Below, piece after piece: positions 63,903-64,000 of a stretch of 64,000 bases of DNA (positions are counted from its first letter, which is position 1; the number at the start of each line of letters is the position of its first letter). The stretch is from contig NZ_LUUG01000082.1 in assembly GCF_001644035.1 (NCBI RefSeq), positions 124,001-188,000 of the forward strand, written 5' to 3'. Below the pieces are notes generated by a model, which saw only the letters and a program-made list of their open reading frames with translations, ran no database searches and was not told the DNA's origin. Origin of the DNA: Methylomonas methanica (GTDB lineage Bacteria > Pseudomonadota > Gammaproteobacteria > Methylococcales > Methylomonadaceae). The translations under genes and the position numbers were made by a program.

Positions 63903-64000
63903 AATACTTTCAGCCTTTGAACGGTGTCGCTAGCGCGACGGCTGTTTTAATGTCGGTTCTGGGACCGACAGCCGAGATACTTTCTTTTGCATCGCCAAAA

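Noticed and set aside
1-64000. CRISPR arrays and insertion sequences.
   Set aside because: No regularly spaced repeats and no transposase genes were seen anywhere in the window.

Overview
The window reads as chromosome of a gammaproteobacterium, most likely a type I (Methylococcales, Methylomonas-like) methanotroph. That placement is an inference from gene content and order recalled for the group: a heavy-metal RND operon with DUF3240 partners, a TonB receptor with a YfiR partner, enlarged PstA/PstC, a DabA/NuoL/NuoM cluster with carbonic anhydrase and SulP. No methane-oxidation gene lies in the window. No rRNA, tRNA or CRISPR array was recognised.

Layout. 1-6.1 kb: a GNAT acetyltransferase, YceI, a DUF2069 membrane protein, Hda, a ketopantoate reductase, a stand-alone EF-G and a 7Fe ferredoxin. 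6.1-13.3 kb (minus strand): a metal-efflux operon (His-rich exported protein, outer-membrane channel, adaptor, RND pump, DUF3240 protein) followed by an unusual RRM-DUF3240 fusion. 13.4-17.7 kb: Tim44-like protein, methyltransferase, TonB receptor and YfiR. 17.9-24.7 kb (minus): pstS-pstC-pstA-pstB-phoU behind a near-consensus Pho box. 24.7-36.2 kb: folA, asparaginase, FlgO-like lipoprotein, argS-SPOR protein, hisE-tatABC-yggS, a LysR/methyltransferase/rhodanese operon and typA. 36.3-37.1 kb: a TauE/SafE permease.

37.36-46.37 kb is a roughly 9 kb integrated element at the 3' end of yicC. Copies of a 25-bp direct repeat flank it. It encodes a tyrosine integrase, an AlpA-like regulator with a zinc ribbon, a Toprim primase, a DUF927 helicase, a lambda gpI-like tail-assembly protein without any other tail gene, two small paralogous proteins, an unknown 241-aa protein and a serine resolvase preceded by three res-like palindromes. 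A gene-free 1.07 kb stretch holds nested inverted repeats made of iteron-like units and is the best origin candidate. I read the whole as a phage-satellite-like, self-replicating integrative element, and it is the most interesting object here.

46.3-50.6 kb: yicC, an orphan Ser/Thr kinase, rph-rdgB-sugar-kinase-like phosphotransferase. 50.6-53.2 kb: a membrane PAS histidine kinase. 53.7-63.9 kb (minus): an inorganic-carbon acquisition locus made of a large DabA, a NuoL-like DabB and two NuoM-like proteins, all translationally coupled, followed by a beta carbonic anhydrase and a SulP transporter. Together they would accumulate and interconvert bicarbonate.
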